Assembly: GCF_026151205.1 (NCBI RefSeq)
Contig: NC_087083.1
Location: 1,240,001 to 1,304,000, forward strand
Source of the DNA: Bolinopsis microptera
Lineage: Eukaryota; Ctenophora; Tentaculata; Lobata; Bolinopsidae
Direction: 5' to 3'
DNA length: 64,000 bases
The position numbers were made by a program, and so were the translations under genes. The notes beneath the pieces are model-generated. The model made no database searches and was not told where the DNA came from. It was given only the letters and a program-made list of their open reading frames with translations. Position 1 is the first letter of the stretch. Each line of letters starts with the position of its first letter. Positions 35,501 through 52,053 of the stretch are shown here, in pieces.

Positions 35501-38231
35501 ATGAGACCATCACATAATGCATCGTTGCAGAACTTCAGGATGACGTCATCGATGTCCACCCTCTTCATCACTTCAGGTGAGATACCATCATCACCATAAG
35601 CTTTGCCTTCTACTATCTGCTTTTTGGCAAGACGTAGTTCCTCAATGGTGAACGGGCCATCCTCTATATTCAGTGGAGGGTGTATATTCCTGATCGGAAT
35701 ACTATGAGGGAAGGTTAACGACAATTGTTGAGCGTATCGAAAGGGATGACAAATGAAACTCGTAGATGGATGGTGAAAGATAGAAAAGTATTGACAATGA
35801 CAATGCTTAAGAACAAAACTTCCTCTACTTAGGATAACAAGGCCCTACGACCTGACTTAGCACGAGAGCGGAGAGGCCGTCCGATTAAGACTATGTATCT
35901 CTCCGAAGGGAGAATCAGCAATGAGCAAGCCTTAAACAATATGAGGAAGTTGAATTATTCGTCTAGCTGTCCCAAACAAGATTTAACACCTCTTAAACTC
36001 GAAATCTTACTTACTTGTACCTACTTGAAAAGGTCTCCTCCTAGTCGTTGGAGTGGCCTGCACTCGAAAATCGCTTGTTTATATAATAGCGTGACTCTCT
36101 TGACTCTGTTCGTAATTCTTTGCAATTCTTGGAGTACCGCTCCTGATATCGGATTACCAAAAGTGTTTAATCCACAGTGCTAAGCTGCCGTTCTCGGTTG
36201 TCATGGTAACTAATAAGCGTGGCTTTTAATTGAGAATGGTAAGAAACACTTCTTACATGAGCGATGATAGCTAAGTAGTTGATTCCTGGGTTACAGCGTC
36301 CTCCTGATTCCTCAGTCTTTGAATGTCTAGTTCACTCATATAATAATACCATAATATGTGAAATCATGTATATAAATATTGAGACAATAAATACCGCCTA
36401 GACACCCTGCGTGCATCGGCTAAAGAGCCTGGTACGTAGTGTTACAGTAGTCAGTACACTGTACAGTGTACCGACGTACCGTCACGTTAGTGTTACATTG
36501 ACGTCACGTTAGTGTTACAATGACGTCACGTTAATGTTACAATGACGTCACGTTAGTGTTACAATGACGTCACGTTAGTGTTACAATGACGTCACGTTAG
36601 TGTTACACTGACGTCACGTTAGTGTTACAATGACGTCACATAAATGTTATGGTGACGTTAATAACGGTAACACGACATCTGTCCGACAGCGACATCTGTC
36701 CGACAGCACTATTTTCGTGTGTTTGAAGTGATATCTCAAATTTGGCACATAGAAATTTATCCAAACTTGCACAAATTATTTGTCTTAAAGCTATCTTACT
36801 ATCTAGAAAGTTTCAAGAAAATCGTATCGTTGGATCTCCAGATATATGCTTTGGAACCTCTGAAAACCACCGCATTGGATATATTTTTTGTGTTTAAGGT
36901 AATATCTTAAATTTGGCACATAGAAACTCGCTCAAACTTACACAGATTATTCGTCCTATAACCACTATACTTTATGGAAAGTTTCAAGAAAATCGTACGG
37001 TAGGATCCGACATAAACTATTGTCCAAATAACCTATTTTCTGAGTCGGACAGATGTCGCTGTCGGACAGATGTCGGCCAATCGTAAATAACAGACCCAAA
37101 CTCACCATGAAATAGGTATGACCATATGCTCGCGAACGTCGCGCGACTGCTCGCGGACGTCGCGCAACTGTTTCGAGTCTCATAGCGTCACGAAATAGTC
37201 ATGTGACGTCACGATAATGTTACAATAACGTCATGTTGATGTTACAGTGATGTCACGTTAATGTTCAGTGACGTCACGTTGTTGTTACAGTGACGTGACA
37301 TTAGTGTTACAGTTAGTGTTACAGTAAATAACGGAGCCAAACCCAACAGGAAATAGGACTTGCCTCGCTAGGCGCCCCGGATGAGTGGATTGAGAAACTA
37401 GCGACCCTCTACTGGTTCACTATAGAGTTCGGGGTCTGCAAGGAGGAGGGAGCTCTCAAGGCGTATGGAGCAGGTAAAATTATGAGATTAGCAATTAGTT
37501 CATTAGTTAATTCACTGATTATCTATTTAACTTTAAGTAGTTGATTGGAGCGCTGTTTTTTGTTAGTTATGTAAATCCTAATAGCAATACTAATTATAAG
37601 CAATTAATGCTGCTTGATGAGCTTATATTTTTTGAAAGATTCATTGGTTCTACTTCTAATATTAATTATCTAGTTATATTTCTTAAGTAAACGTATCCAA
37701 ATGATTAATCAATTAAATTAATTTACAGGCTGCATCTCCTCAATCGAGGAGCTGGAGAATTGTATTTCCGACTCGTCCCAGAAATTGCCGTTCGAACCTG
37801 AGAACATTTGCACCACCAAGTATCCCATCACTACTATCCAACCTGTTTACTTCGTAGCCCCTTCCTTCGCTGAAGCTAAACGCAAAGTCAGGTATGTTGA
37901 GAGTGCCAGTTTTTGTGTTAGTTTCTGTAAGATTATTAGGCAGATAACAATTTAAAATAACTATACCCATCTATAAAATTATTCCTTGTCAGTTTTATTT
38001 AATAAAATCCAATCGCCCGATTAGTTATAATCAGCACTAATCAGCGCTAATTATCCGGTAATTCCCAGGGAGTTCTCTTCACAGATCCCACGACCCTTCA
38101 CGGTGCACTACAACCCTTACACGCAATCCGTTCAACTCATCAACAAACGAGCAAACTGCGTGAAAATGATAAGAGATCTGGCTAACGAAATGAAGACATT
38201 GGAAGACGCTGTTAGAAAACTGGAGGATTAG
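26533..38231 (+). CDS. PAH: Phenylalanine hydroxylase (aromatic amino acid hydroxylase)
   Basis: Iron- and tetrahydrobiopterin-dependent enzyme converting phenylalanine to tyrosine. Exons in phase: 26533-26547, 28282-28374, 28676-28791, 30975-31124, 31706-31804, 31997-32111, 32541-32758, 33061-33130, 37350-37473, 37729-37891 and 38069-38231, about 441 residues (human PAH 452). An N-terminal ACT-type regulatory region (NLTHIESRP) precedes the catalytic domain, which shows [50 protein letters not shown], the iron ligands HELIGH and the Glu of YWFTIEFG, and [11 protein letters not shown]. The C-terminal tetramerisation helix ends the protein. PAH is chosen over tyrosine or tryptophan hydroxylase by overall resemblance. 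The 15-base first exon (MPSNN) is inferred; otherwise translation could start at 28294. Introns hold many arrays, a LINE, a hAT-like element and a MITE. Confidence 0.92.
26660..27330. repeat. 12-bp minisatellite AGTAGTCTACCC in PAH intron 1
   Basis: More than 50 units with C, T or G at the last position and occasional AGTACCTAGTCTACCC insertions that recur at intervals. Confidence 0.95.
27400..27552. repeat. Degenerate GTCACG repeat with five CACGTG E-boxes, PAH intron 1
   Basis: GTAGTCACGTG and GTCACGAGG blocks; a roughly 75-bp unit is present twice. CACGTG is the bHLH E-box core; any function is inference. Confidence 0.8.
28378..28512. repeat. About 21-bp repeat with TGACGTCA sites, PAH intron 2
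   Basis: Units of ACAGACAATGATGACGTCAT. Four contain the perfect palindrome TGACGTCA (CREB/ATF site); one more lies at 28625. The array begins four bases after the exon 2 donor. Confidence 0.85.
28843..29946. mobile_element. hAT-like non-autonomous element, 1104 bp, in PAH intron 3
   Basis: Termini TAGGCTATCCA / TGGATAGCCTA are flanked by the 8-bp duplication ATTAGTCA (28835-28842 and 29947-29954). Subterminal TTATCTAGATAAACAGATAA and CCGATAAT motifs occur at both ends. No transposase; the middle is a 57-bp minisatellite. Confidence 0.85.
29075..29400. repeat. 57-bp minisatellite inside the hAT-like element
   Basis: About six units containing AGACCACTGGTTTCCTTCTC and GAGAACAGTAACGCACTAG. 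Period divisible by three gives open frames on both strands; I do not call them genes. Confidence 0.92.
30709..30815. repeat. 11-bp repeat TAGAGATAATT in PAH intron 3
   Basis: Nine to ten copies, each with an AGATAA (GATA-type) motif. Confidence 0.95.
30900..30985 (+). repeat. Duplicated splice acceptor of PAH exon 4
   Basis: CAGTCAATAATCTTGTTCCC followed by AGGAAAG occurs twice, about 52 bases apart. The second copy is the real acceptor (exon from 30975); the first is followed by GTAAGT four bases into the would-be exon. Confidence 0.85.
31098..31560 (+). repeat. Tandem copies of the PAH exon 4 tail plus its 5' splice site
   Basis: The end of exon 4 (GGACAGATTCGCTTCTCAG, ATTCTCAG) with the intron start GTAAAATGGGGGCCGAGG is followed by four further similar copies at roughly 75-90-bp spacing and one degenerate copy without the donor. 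G-rich linkers lie between. Only the first donor (31125) is needed to join exon 5 in frame. Confidence 0.9.
32098..32180 (+). repeat. 12-bp repeat across the PAH exon 6 donor
   Basis: Exon end TTTAGGAAG with intron start GTTCG is followed by six GGAAGGTTCA or AGAAGGTTCA copies, each a possible weak donor after AAG. Confidence 0.85.
33587..33675 (+). repeat. Dispersed repeat, copy 2 of a pair with about 23285-23375
   Basis: Same landmarks as the first copy (CCCCAATCTCG, GTGAATACGGGTGGTACCTG), here in PAH intron 8. Confidence 0.75.
34139..35770 (-). mobile_element. 5'-truncated RTE-type LINE, antisense in PAH intron 8
   Basis: Reverse-transcriptase homology runs from about 35760 to 34174 and ends in a short AGTCAAGTA tandem tail at the left. 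The endonuclease is missing. Confidence 0.85.
34174..35724 (-). pseudogene. RTE-type reverse-transcriptase fragment with one in-frame stop
   Basis: The reading shows [33 protein letters not shown] (catalytic Asp), [16 protein letters not shown] and FADDVAL (catalytic Asp pair), then [16 protein letters not shown] and a C-terminal [13 protein letters not shown]. These fit the RTE clade. A TAA at 34411-34413 interrupts an otherwise continuous frame that resumes at once and ends at 34174. It is 5'-truncated, so inactive on its own. Sense is opposite to PAH. Confidence 0.88.
36470..36660. repeat. About 23-bp repeat with seven TGACGTCA sites, PAH intron 8
   Basis: Units GACGTCACGTTAGTGTTACA. Seven carry the perfect CREB/ATF palindrome. 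Related degenerate units continue at 37200-37320 and after the stop codon near 38280. Confidence 0.93.
36675..37075. mobile_element. MITE-like inverted-repeat element, PAH intron 8
   Basis: Ends carry GACATCTGTCCGACAGC twice in tandem, inverted at the other end. The middle is two diverged copies of a roughly 175-bp unit (AATTTGGCACATAGAAA, GAAAGTTTCAAGAAAATCGT). No ORF. Confidence 0.8.
37085..37349 (+). repeat. Duplicated acceptor region of PAH exon 9
   Basis: GTAAATAACAGACCCAAACT with ATGAAATAGG (about 37083-37115) resembles the real acceptor region GTAAATAACGGAGCCAAACC with GAAATAGG (37325-37357). The material between is GACGTCACG-type repeat. Confidence 0.65.
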
Positions 38232-39360
38232 ACGTTTAGGTGGATTGTTACATCACGCGTGACTGTTTCGAGTCGTCATGGTGACGTCACGTGACTGTTT
38301 AGTGTTGCCATGACGTCACGATAGTGTTACGGAGACGGCATAAACACGTTTTGATGTGAACTGAACAGTCATATACACCACCAGTGAACTGTGACAGTTT
38401 TATTTTATATCAGCTGTTCGTTTGGAACCTGCTGCTGACGTCCGGGCGAGAATTTAAAAACACTTTTTGATCGGTAAAAAGCTTTTACTATTTATTTAAC
38501 CTCAGCTGCTATAACAGTATAAGTAGTACAACGGTATAAGTAGTATACTATTTAATTATTACCACTTAATAATTATATACTATGTTATAATTATAGGTAT
38601 ACATATTCAAGTGTTCCCAGATACATTTCAATCATTCTGAGCTAGATGTATTCTTAATAACAGGTCAGTGCACTATTAGAGGGTGAGATGAACAATTCAT
38701 TTTGTTTGGGGGCCAATTTCAGGTCCATTCCACCCCTATCTACAGACCTGTTAGTATTATCTATACCTTAGCATTATTTTTAGCTTGCAGGTTTATATTA
38801 TATGCAGCTGTATTTCCATGGACGCTATCTTAAGTGAACGTTCGCATTATTGAAGAGATATATATTATATAAAGTAAATTAGTCTTACTAGTTATAAGTT
38901 TAATTGGAACTTAATTGTTAATGATCTGTTAGTTACATAATAACCATAATTAATTAAAATTAGGTTTGTTACTTCATATTGCATATAAGTATAACAGTTA
39001 GGTTTAAATATTAAGTAAAATCATAGGAACAGTTATTGAATAGGTTGAACTAGAATCTAGAATCTAGTTGTTAATTTTATACGATGAAAAGTAAAAGTAA
39101 AACCACGTGATTTAAATCAGCTTATTTTCAGAATTAATAAGTTATCAATTATTAAATATTTTAGTGTGGATACAGTGACAATTTATTTTCGGCTTCAATT
39201 CTGGTTTGATTTTTTAAAGTCGCCATTTATCATGAAGAAACTTAAATTTTGACGAAGATGACTAGTTTTTGTCGTGAGAAAAAAATGCATGCAATTTACA
39301 TGAATATTATTCAGTGAACTGTGAACAGTGAAGCAACATATTTTCCAATTAGCGTCAAAA
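38232..39360. other. PAH 3' flank
   Basis: GTGACGTCACGTGACTG-type repeats follow the stop near 38280. The rest is AT-rich. I found no clear AATAAA close to the stop and no further exon. Confidence 0.5.
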
Positions 39361-39374
39361 TCTTAATGGGTGAT

Positions 39375-40225
39375 ACGATTGTCCATTGTTAATGGACAGG
39401 GACTAGCCCAGCGCGCTACTTCGTAGCACTTGCCTCGGGCCAGGCATTTCAAGAAGAAAGCAGCGCGCGCTACTTTGCAGAAATTTAGACGAGTAACATC
39501 CGTCAAGTGATACGATCGATTAACTGATAAGTAATACAGACATCAGTGCATTGGAAACATCTTAATCAAGCCCCTAAAGCATAAAACAAAACCAAAATTG
39601 CTATTCTGTAATTGTAATTGTCCATTGTTAATGGACTATCCCGGCGCGCGCTACTTCGTAGCACTTACCTTTTGTGAAGAAAGCAACCAAAGAAGACCAA
39701 TATTCTTGAACCACAATATCTTGCCCCAGAACAGCTCTTGACCTAGTACCTCTCATTTCAAATTGTAACCCAAACCTTCACCTAACCATGTGCTTTCGCG
39801 CCACTGCGGGCGCGCGCTACTGCAATTAGCGCAAGGGCTCTGGATAGAGTAAATTACCCAAACCCTACTGTGTACTGCCACTGGGGCAGCGGGCGCTTGT
39901 AACACGTTGTACAAGCGCCCGCTTGTAGACCTGCCGGTCGCATAGCCATGATATGGTCTACGCGTACTGCGTACTGACACGTTGTCATATGTCATACTTT
40001 GTATGACCTACCGCTCACGAGTGCAGTGCGCGGCCCCCTGTATATATTACTATATCGTAGAAACGCTACTTCATACTTAGTGAAACGACAATCAACAATG
40101 GGGATTGGGGGTCATGACGTGATACAAAACTATACAAAATGAGTAAAAACTTTAAATGTTTTTACAAATATCAAATATGATACTGATTACCAATTACTGA
40201 TCATAAATATTTGTCTTATCTGTAG
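39375..40225. mobile_element. Cluster of short inverted-repeat elements (families C and D)
   Basis: Family C: TGTCCATTGTTAATGGAC with GCGCGCTACTTCGTAGC at 39375-39510 and 39612-39690, also at 47564-47695. Family D: TCATACTTTGTATGACC with GTGCGCGGCCCC and CGTGATACAA at 39980-40130, also at 8225-8315, 47775-47895 and, inverted, 48685-48735. All are GC-rich islands with inverted motifs and no ORF. Confidence 0.75.
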
Positions 40226-40350
40226 GTTTGAGGTTTATAACCTACTGCCTACGCAAATGCAAAATGCGCGCCGAGGTGAACTCCAAACTCGTCGACAGTC
40301 TTGAATATTTGAGACAAATATTTAATATTTTAGTTTTACGAGCAACACCC
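40222..40350 (+). repeat. Dispersed repeat family E
   Basis: GGTTTATAACCTAC ... ATGCAAAATGCGCGCCGAG ... CGTCGACAGTCTTG. Other copies: about 48135-48275, 48290-48385, 49865-49980 and 60445-60550. Confidence 0.8.
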
Positions 40351-40637
40351 GTTCAATATTTATTTAATTCGGTAATTGTCATGTATGGTATGTTTGATGT
40401 TACCAAGTTAATGGTTGAAGTCCTGAGCTCAGAGCCGAGTCATCATAATTTGTAATTGCTAAAATGTAAAAGTATTAAATTAATTTTAGTCGTGTCGATG
40501 TATTTATTTAACTGTAAATGCTAATTAAATTCCGAATCACTCCATGATGCGTGACATATGTAATTTGTAATTTGTAATTATAACATAAATAAAATTTAAA
40601 AACACTTTTATGAAAAGTATGGCTAGTATTGGCATAT

Positions 40638-40722
40638 TTACTGGGCCGCGCTCAGCCTGTCATTCCGCCGAATCTCTATTCGGCGGATGTTTGTAAACAT
40701 AATAGCCTGAGGTCCCCAGGTA
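40638..40722 (+). repeat. Family B repeat with central palindrome
   Basis: CTGGGCCGCGCTCAGCCTG ... CCGAATCTCTATTCGG ... CCTGAGGTCCCCAGG. Matches 8978-9035 and inverted 48845-48935. Confidence 0.8.
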
Positions 40723-41042
40723 ATGGCATATAGGCAAAAAAGTAACATAGTAGCATAATAAAGTAATTAACTGGGTAAATTTAACTGTGGCAATAAACTG
40801 ACTTATTTAATTGTATGTACAAGGTACACAATTTAGCCTTTTTGTTATTATTTATTTGAATAAATACTGAAGAACGAGTCATTTTATTATTTATTTTATT
40901 TATTTTAAACAATTAAGTTTTTATGTTTTAGTGTAAATTTATTCGCAAATTTATTCCAAATTCGCAAATTTATTCGCAAATGTATTTACAATAGTTTGTA
41001 TTTGATGGTTGAAGTAAGTAGACTTGTATTAACATTTTATAG

Positions 41043-41240
41043 CCAATAGCCAATAGCGCGTATATAAATATAGTAATCATGACACATGAAAATAGCTATA
41101 GATAATATATAGAACTGTATGAACGCCGCGCGTAAAATTAAACAAGCGCACAAATCTAGAATCGCATAAAATATTTTCAGCACTGGATAAAGAGCAAATT
41201 TCTAGAATATTCGGTATACGTCACGGCTTGGACAGCCAAT
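41043..41240 (+). promoter_or_regulatory. Hsp90 promoter region: heat-shock element and CCAAT boxes
   Basis: TTCTAGAATATTC at 41200-41212 is a perfect three-unit heat-shock element (TTCnnGAAnnTTC), 128 bp before the ATG. CCAAT boxes lie at 41043, 41050 and 41236, and TATATAAATA at 41061. Binding by heat-shock factor is established for this motif; the start site is not determined. Confidence 0.8.
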
Positions 41241-41324
41241 CAGCATCGAAAACAGCGCTCTATCAACGAAACGCGGCAACGTGCTCCTCAGTTTTTAGGT
41301 AATCGTTTAGCTTTGCTGTATTGA

Positions 41325-47026
<5,702 letters not shown>

Positions 47027-47563
47027 CTCTTCCTGAAGCAATGAACTGCAGAAAGATTCTTGACACCTTTTTTACGTCTCTTTCTATTTCCAGAAAATTT
47101 ATTTGTTTGTTTGATGTTCTGCCGATCGAAATCATATGTTCGCTGCTATTTGATATAGCGTTTAGCTAAATATGTTATTTATTTTATTACCCCATTTTTA
47201 TGACAGTCTTTCACTCTTGTCGAATATCCTAAATTGAATAGCACTCACCCTATTTTAAAAATTGGGAGTTCGAATTCTATTAATTCGACCGGCTTACCAA
47301 AGAAGAAAAATTGAGAAGTCGCCATTTCCAGCAGGCTAAAATAGATAATTATCAATTATTACACGTAAATTCTCACCACTCATATGTCATAAATGGAACC
47401 CAACGTTGTCTACTTTCAAGCACTAGTTATTATACAGGCAATGTTGGACGCCCGACTGCCAAAATGTACTGAACAGTCAAAACATGTGTAGCTCAGCTAG
47501 TTTCCAAAGAACAACCAACCCATGGGTGGCCGCCCAGATAATTAAAATGATTATTTGGACACG

Positions 47564-48940
47564 ATTATTGACCATTGTTAATGATCTGGCCCGGCGCGCG
47601 CTACTTCGTAGCTCTTGCCATCGTTTCGAGAAGAAAGCGGCGCGCGCTACTTCGAAGAAACTTAGACGAGTAACATCCGTCAAACACGATTATTGATGAC
47701 AACTGCGAAAATTCGTTGATTTATATCTGATCGGACTTAAAATTGTGGTCAAACATAACTAATTACCTGATCGCTACTTGTCATACGTTGTACATTGTAT
47801 GACCCGCCGCGCACTTCGTGCGCGGCTCCCCCTGTATCGTCGAATCTCTACAGGGAATAGTGAAGCGACAGTGGGGGTCACCACGTGATACAAATCGCTA
47901 CCACGTACGCTCACAAAGTCCGACTAGGTAATCAGTCTAGGGCTCGTGATTGAGTTCAATTTAACCTTTAACGGGTGATACTCTTAATATATATAAACTT
48001 AGACCGTCGACGAGTCCAACCCTGAACTCAGGGCGCGTCTTGGTACGGTAGGTTCTTCTTCTTCGTAGGGGACTGTGGTCAATATCACTAATGGTAAGAT
48101 CTTAGATCGTGGCCACTGTAAGGTACGGTTGACGGTAGGTTATAAACCTACAAAAGTTTTGTAGGTTTACAACCTACCAGTACGCGCGCCGAGTTGGACT
48201 CGTCGACGACGGTCCTGAATATTTGAAACAATTACAAATATTTTATGTTTTACGAGTATCACCCGTTAATTACAAGTATATTATTATTATAGGTTTATAA
48301 CTTATACCTGGACGCGCGCCGAGTTGGACTTGTCGACGGTATTTGAAACAAATATTTTACGAGTATCTGGTATCACCCGTTTTGACATATTATACGTTGC
48401 ATGCCACTTTTCGCGGGACTTCGCCGCTTCGACGCGCCGCGCGAACTAGCATTCTTGCTTCGCATTCTTGCTTCGCATTTTTGCTTCGCATCGTCGATCG
48501 TTGCTCTGCTTCGCAGATGGCAGAGCAACGATCTCGATGGGTTGACATCGTCAACCAACGCGGGACACGAAACATGTATCAACACGTCCGTTAACAGGTA
48601 TGTTATTGTTACTATACAGTTATACTTATATTTACAATTTAGTTATTATTAATATTATGAGTTGACAGCGATCGGGCACGCTGGTGGCCGCGCACTTCGT
48701 GCGCGGCGGGTCATACAACGTATGACAAGTGATACTCGTAAAATATTTGTTTCGTCGAGACCGTCGACAATTTGAAAAACTTAACTGAGGTAATAACAAA
48801 ACTAATACTACTACTAGTACTAAGAGTACTAAGAGCGTTTTGCTCTTGTTTAACTGGGGACCTCAGGAGCTATTATATTTATGTTTATAATCATAGAGAT
48901 TAGGCGGAATGACAGGCTGAGGTAGGTAGGTATGCAAAAA
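47564..48940. mobile_element. Second cluster of inverted-repeat elements (families A-E)
   Basis: Ordered pieces: family C 47564-47695, family D 47775-47895, family E 48135-48275 and 48290-48385, fold-back unit A 48410-48565 (GATCGTTGCTCTGC hairpin), family D inverted 48685-48735 and family B inverted 48845-48935. Many were also seen at 8.2-9.3 kb and 39.4-40.7 kb, so these families tend to nest together. Confidence 0.75.
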
Positions 48941-49027
48941 TAAAATAATAAGATTAAAAAACTTTAGTATGTTTTGTTATAAGAGTAATAATTTTTTGTT
49001 ACTAAAACTGAACGTAGAAGTATAAAT

Positions 49028-51362
49028 TAACTTTATTTCAAATAATAGAATTTAAAGTCCTCAAAAGTTAATATGCAGTAACGTCAACTATGAACTAGAA
49101 ATATTTGTATGATGAAGTTTGAGTGAGTCTATTTGTTAATAATAATATATAAAGTGAAATCATTCAGTTATTGTTAAGTTTACTTATTTAAGTCGAGAGA
49201 TTAATAACTTTAACATACCGATATAAGGTGATACAAACAATTGTATATCTTAGAAATATGAACCATGAACTCCTTGTAATAATTAAATTAGAGCCGGACC
49301 ATCATTCCATTCTTTTATGAATGTAGCTGAAATTGGTTTCTAAAATAAATGTTTTGACTGGCGTTCATGTTTCTCTTCAATCAAAATTCGTGTACAATGT
49401 ACAATCAACTTCAGTCTCAAGCCTTGGATTAACAATAACATTGTTATTAAACTTCCATCAAATCATTTTGAAGTTTGCTGGCGCGGATGAAGATCTTTTG
49501 TTCATGTTGTGAGATTCAAGTTCACTTTTTTTAGTCTTTGAGTTTGCCAAGCAGAGAGCACAGGATTTTGGTGAAACGAACGACTCATATGACCATGTCA
49601 TCATATCAGGGATCCCGATCCTGTAAAATATTTAATGAGTTAATGGTTGTACATTTCTAAATATTTAATCCTGATTTTTAACAGAAACTTATACACTGGA
49701 AAATCACTGCACTTCCCTTAATTGTATAATATGATCATTGATGATCTGCACAAACCGGATGGCAATATCAAATATATTATCAGACATCATTTGACAGGAA
49801 ATTGTGTGAACAGACATAATCAATTATTTTGAACGGACATGGGACATTAAAATGATTATACTTATAGGTTTATAACCTACGTACCAAATGCAAAACGCGC
49901 ACCGTTGGACTCGCGGTCGACGGTCTTTGTGCTTTGGAACAAATAATAAAATATTTTACGAGTATATATATCACCGTTAAATTTAATAAAATGAACGCTC
50001 GAGACATTCAAACGGGCTTTGTTATTGGATATATTTGGTAATATCTTTATTAATAATATATAAAATAACATGTATAAAATAATAGCACAAACTTTGAATT
50101 TACTTCTTTTGCTGAGCTTGTTTGTTTGTGGTTTGAGTATTGTAAAATCTCGTATGTGCTTGTCTCCACTCTGTTTACTTTCTGGGATTTAGCTTCATTA
50201 ATAATTAACAATCTTACGTCATGTGTTAATATCAAACATGAAACAATTTATTTTAGCGAAATGGAAACAGTTAAAATGAGAAAAGCACGAATACTCGTTT
50301 TTGAAACTTTATAATTATATGGTTACACTTACAAGTTATAGTTATACCTTATCGGACCTTATTCGGACGGACATTACATGAACGGACATAATTATGAACG
50401 GACATTAATATGAACGCTCGAGGCATTCAAAACCATCAAAAATCCGAATTTTTTTCAATTTTTTGACTTTTTTAATTTCATCAAATGATTTTTAAATCCA
50501 TTTTTTATACAGTAAGTAAGAAAATGGAAAAGTAGTCATTAAGCAGTAAAAATGTTAAAATATGTGTACATGATCAGTGTCTAATATCACGTCATATCAT
50601 CTTCATCAAATGGGTTTTCGTGCATGAAATAGTCCATGCTTAAAGTTAAACAAGCATCAGTGATTACTAGCTTTATGGAATCCTTTTTTAACAAACTACC
50701 TGGCCGGTCCTGCAGTGCCATGATTTCGTTGACTTTTTCCGCCAAGTGACCCTTGAAAACATCATATACTAGTAGAGTCTTCTGTGCCTCCGGCAGACCA
50801 AGGAAAACCTTTCCGTCGTTAACTTACGGCACAATAAAGTTCTCATAGTTGTCATATTCTGGACAAAAAGTTCGAAATGGAAAAAGTTTTGAAAAAATTT
50901 CAACGGACTTTAACTTGGACGGACATTAATTGAACGGACTTTATTTTAACGGACATTAAGATGAACGCTAGGGCCTCCAGCGTTCAAGTAATGTCCGTCC
51001 AAATAAGGTCCGATAAGGAAGTTTGCTTTATTATATCCAAAGCCCTTGCGCTTGCAGCCAGTAGTAGTAGCGGGCGCCCGAAGTGTGATAAAAGTAAGTG
51101 TGGTAAAAGTAAATTCTTTACCGCTCTTTTTTCGTCACAGTCGGAGCAGAGCCCACATTTTAGTATAGCCAAAACACCATTTTACTGCAGCGAGTGCAGG
51201 ATCTCTTCTCTGCAGAGTATACCTCAACCTGTAACAGTAACAGTATCAAACATGTGTTAGTGTTACTAGTGCAAAAAGCACAAAAAGCACGATTTTTACA
51301 TAAGTACTTAGTACTCTAGTTAAGTTTTTCAAACGGTAATTGGCACTATAACTAGCGTTAGC
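49028..51362 (+). repeat. Duplicated segment, copy 1
   Basis: Begins TTAACTTTATTTCAAATAAT and ends CTAGCGTTAGCCATCACG. Nearly the same sequence lies at 59628-61263, with small indels throughout. Copy 1 alone carries a 672-bp inverted-repeat insertion. No coding region in either copy. Confidence 0.93.
50347..51018. mobile_element. 672-bp terminal-inverted-repeat element, absent from copy 2
   Basis: Ends CCTTATCGGACCTTATTCGG / AATAAGGTCCGATAAGG match as inverted repeats for about 38 bp with few mismatches. GAACGGACATTAA motifs recur inside. Copy 2 reads TTATAGTTTGCTTTATT at the matching place (near 60870), an empty site, and AGTT may be the target duplication. No ORF. Confidence 0.88.
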
Positions 51363-51399
51363 CATCACGTTTTAAGATTGTCGCAGAATAATCCCTTTT

Positions 51400-52050
51400 T
51401 GTATGTAGCACTCAACATCTTGGACCGTCACTAGTATGTGTATTAATAGCTCCTTCGTGTCGGTAGGTAATATAACACCCGAGTGATCTAATGAAATGTC
51501 ACGTTACACATCACGTTACCTAACCAGCTGACATTAAACTCGGTATTCTGAGCTCTCTCGGACGGGTCACGTGAAGTGCACGTGACGCATTAAATCATGT
51601 CTCTCTACTCTAAATGCATGTAAATGTAATCTACATCAGAATGGTTCGTTGGTCTGTCATTACGTTGTGACCTATTTCTTATTCTCAATCTCGTGTCTTT
51701 GTAAGCTTACACTAAACGGAAACCTGGCCTGCGATTTGTTAGCTTGTTTTAATCGACGCATCTTAATTGTTGACGAGACATTTATAACTTCTTGGCAGGT
51801 ACGTGGAAGATGTATTGTAAAGAGGTTTTCTGAAGTTATAAAACTCAGCTACATTCTGGCCTAGTTCTAATCATGAAATATTTATTAGAAGCGGGGTAGT
51901 AAGTAATGTGTTTCGTTTTGTTTCGTGTAACTTACTACATAATGTAAATATTACCAATGCAGATTTTAAACTACAGTTAAATCATAACACTAAACCTATG
52001 GAAGGCCGTCATAACTTCAGATACATCTGGTTATTGATTGTAAATGTTTT
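51400..52050. other. Non-coding stretch
   Basis: Contains CACGTG and GTGCACGTGACG near 51575 and short AT-rich tracts. No exon or repeat identified. Confidence 0.5.
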
Positions 52051-52053
52051 CAG

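Noticed and set aside
48343-48652. Overlapping frames containing RRFDAPRELAFLLRIL and related peptides
   Set aside because: They translate the fold-back unit A; the same peptides arise from its other copy at 8.4-9.0 kb.
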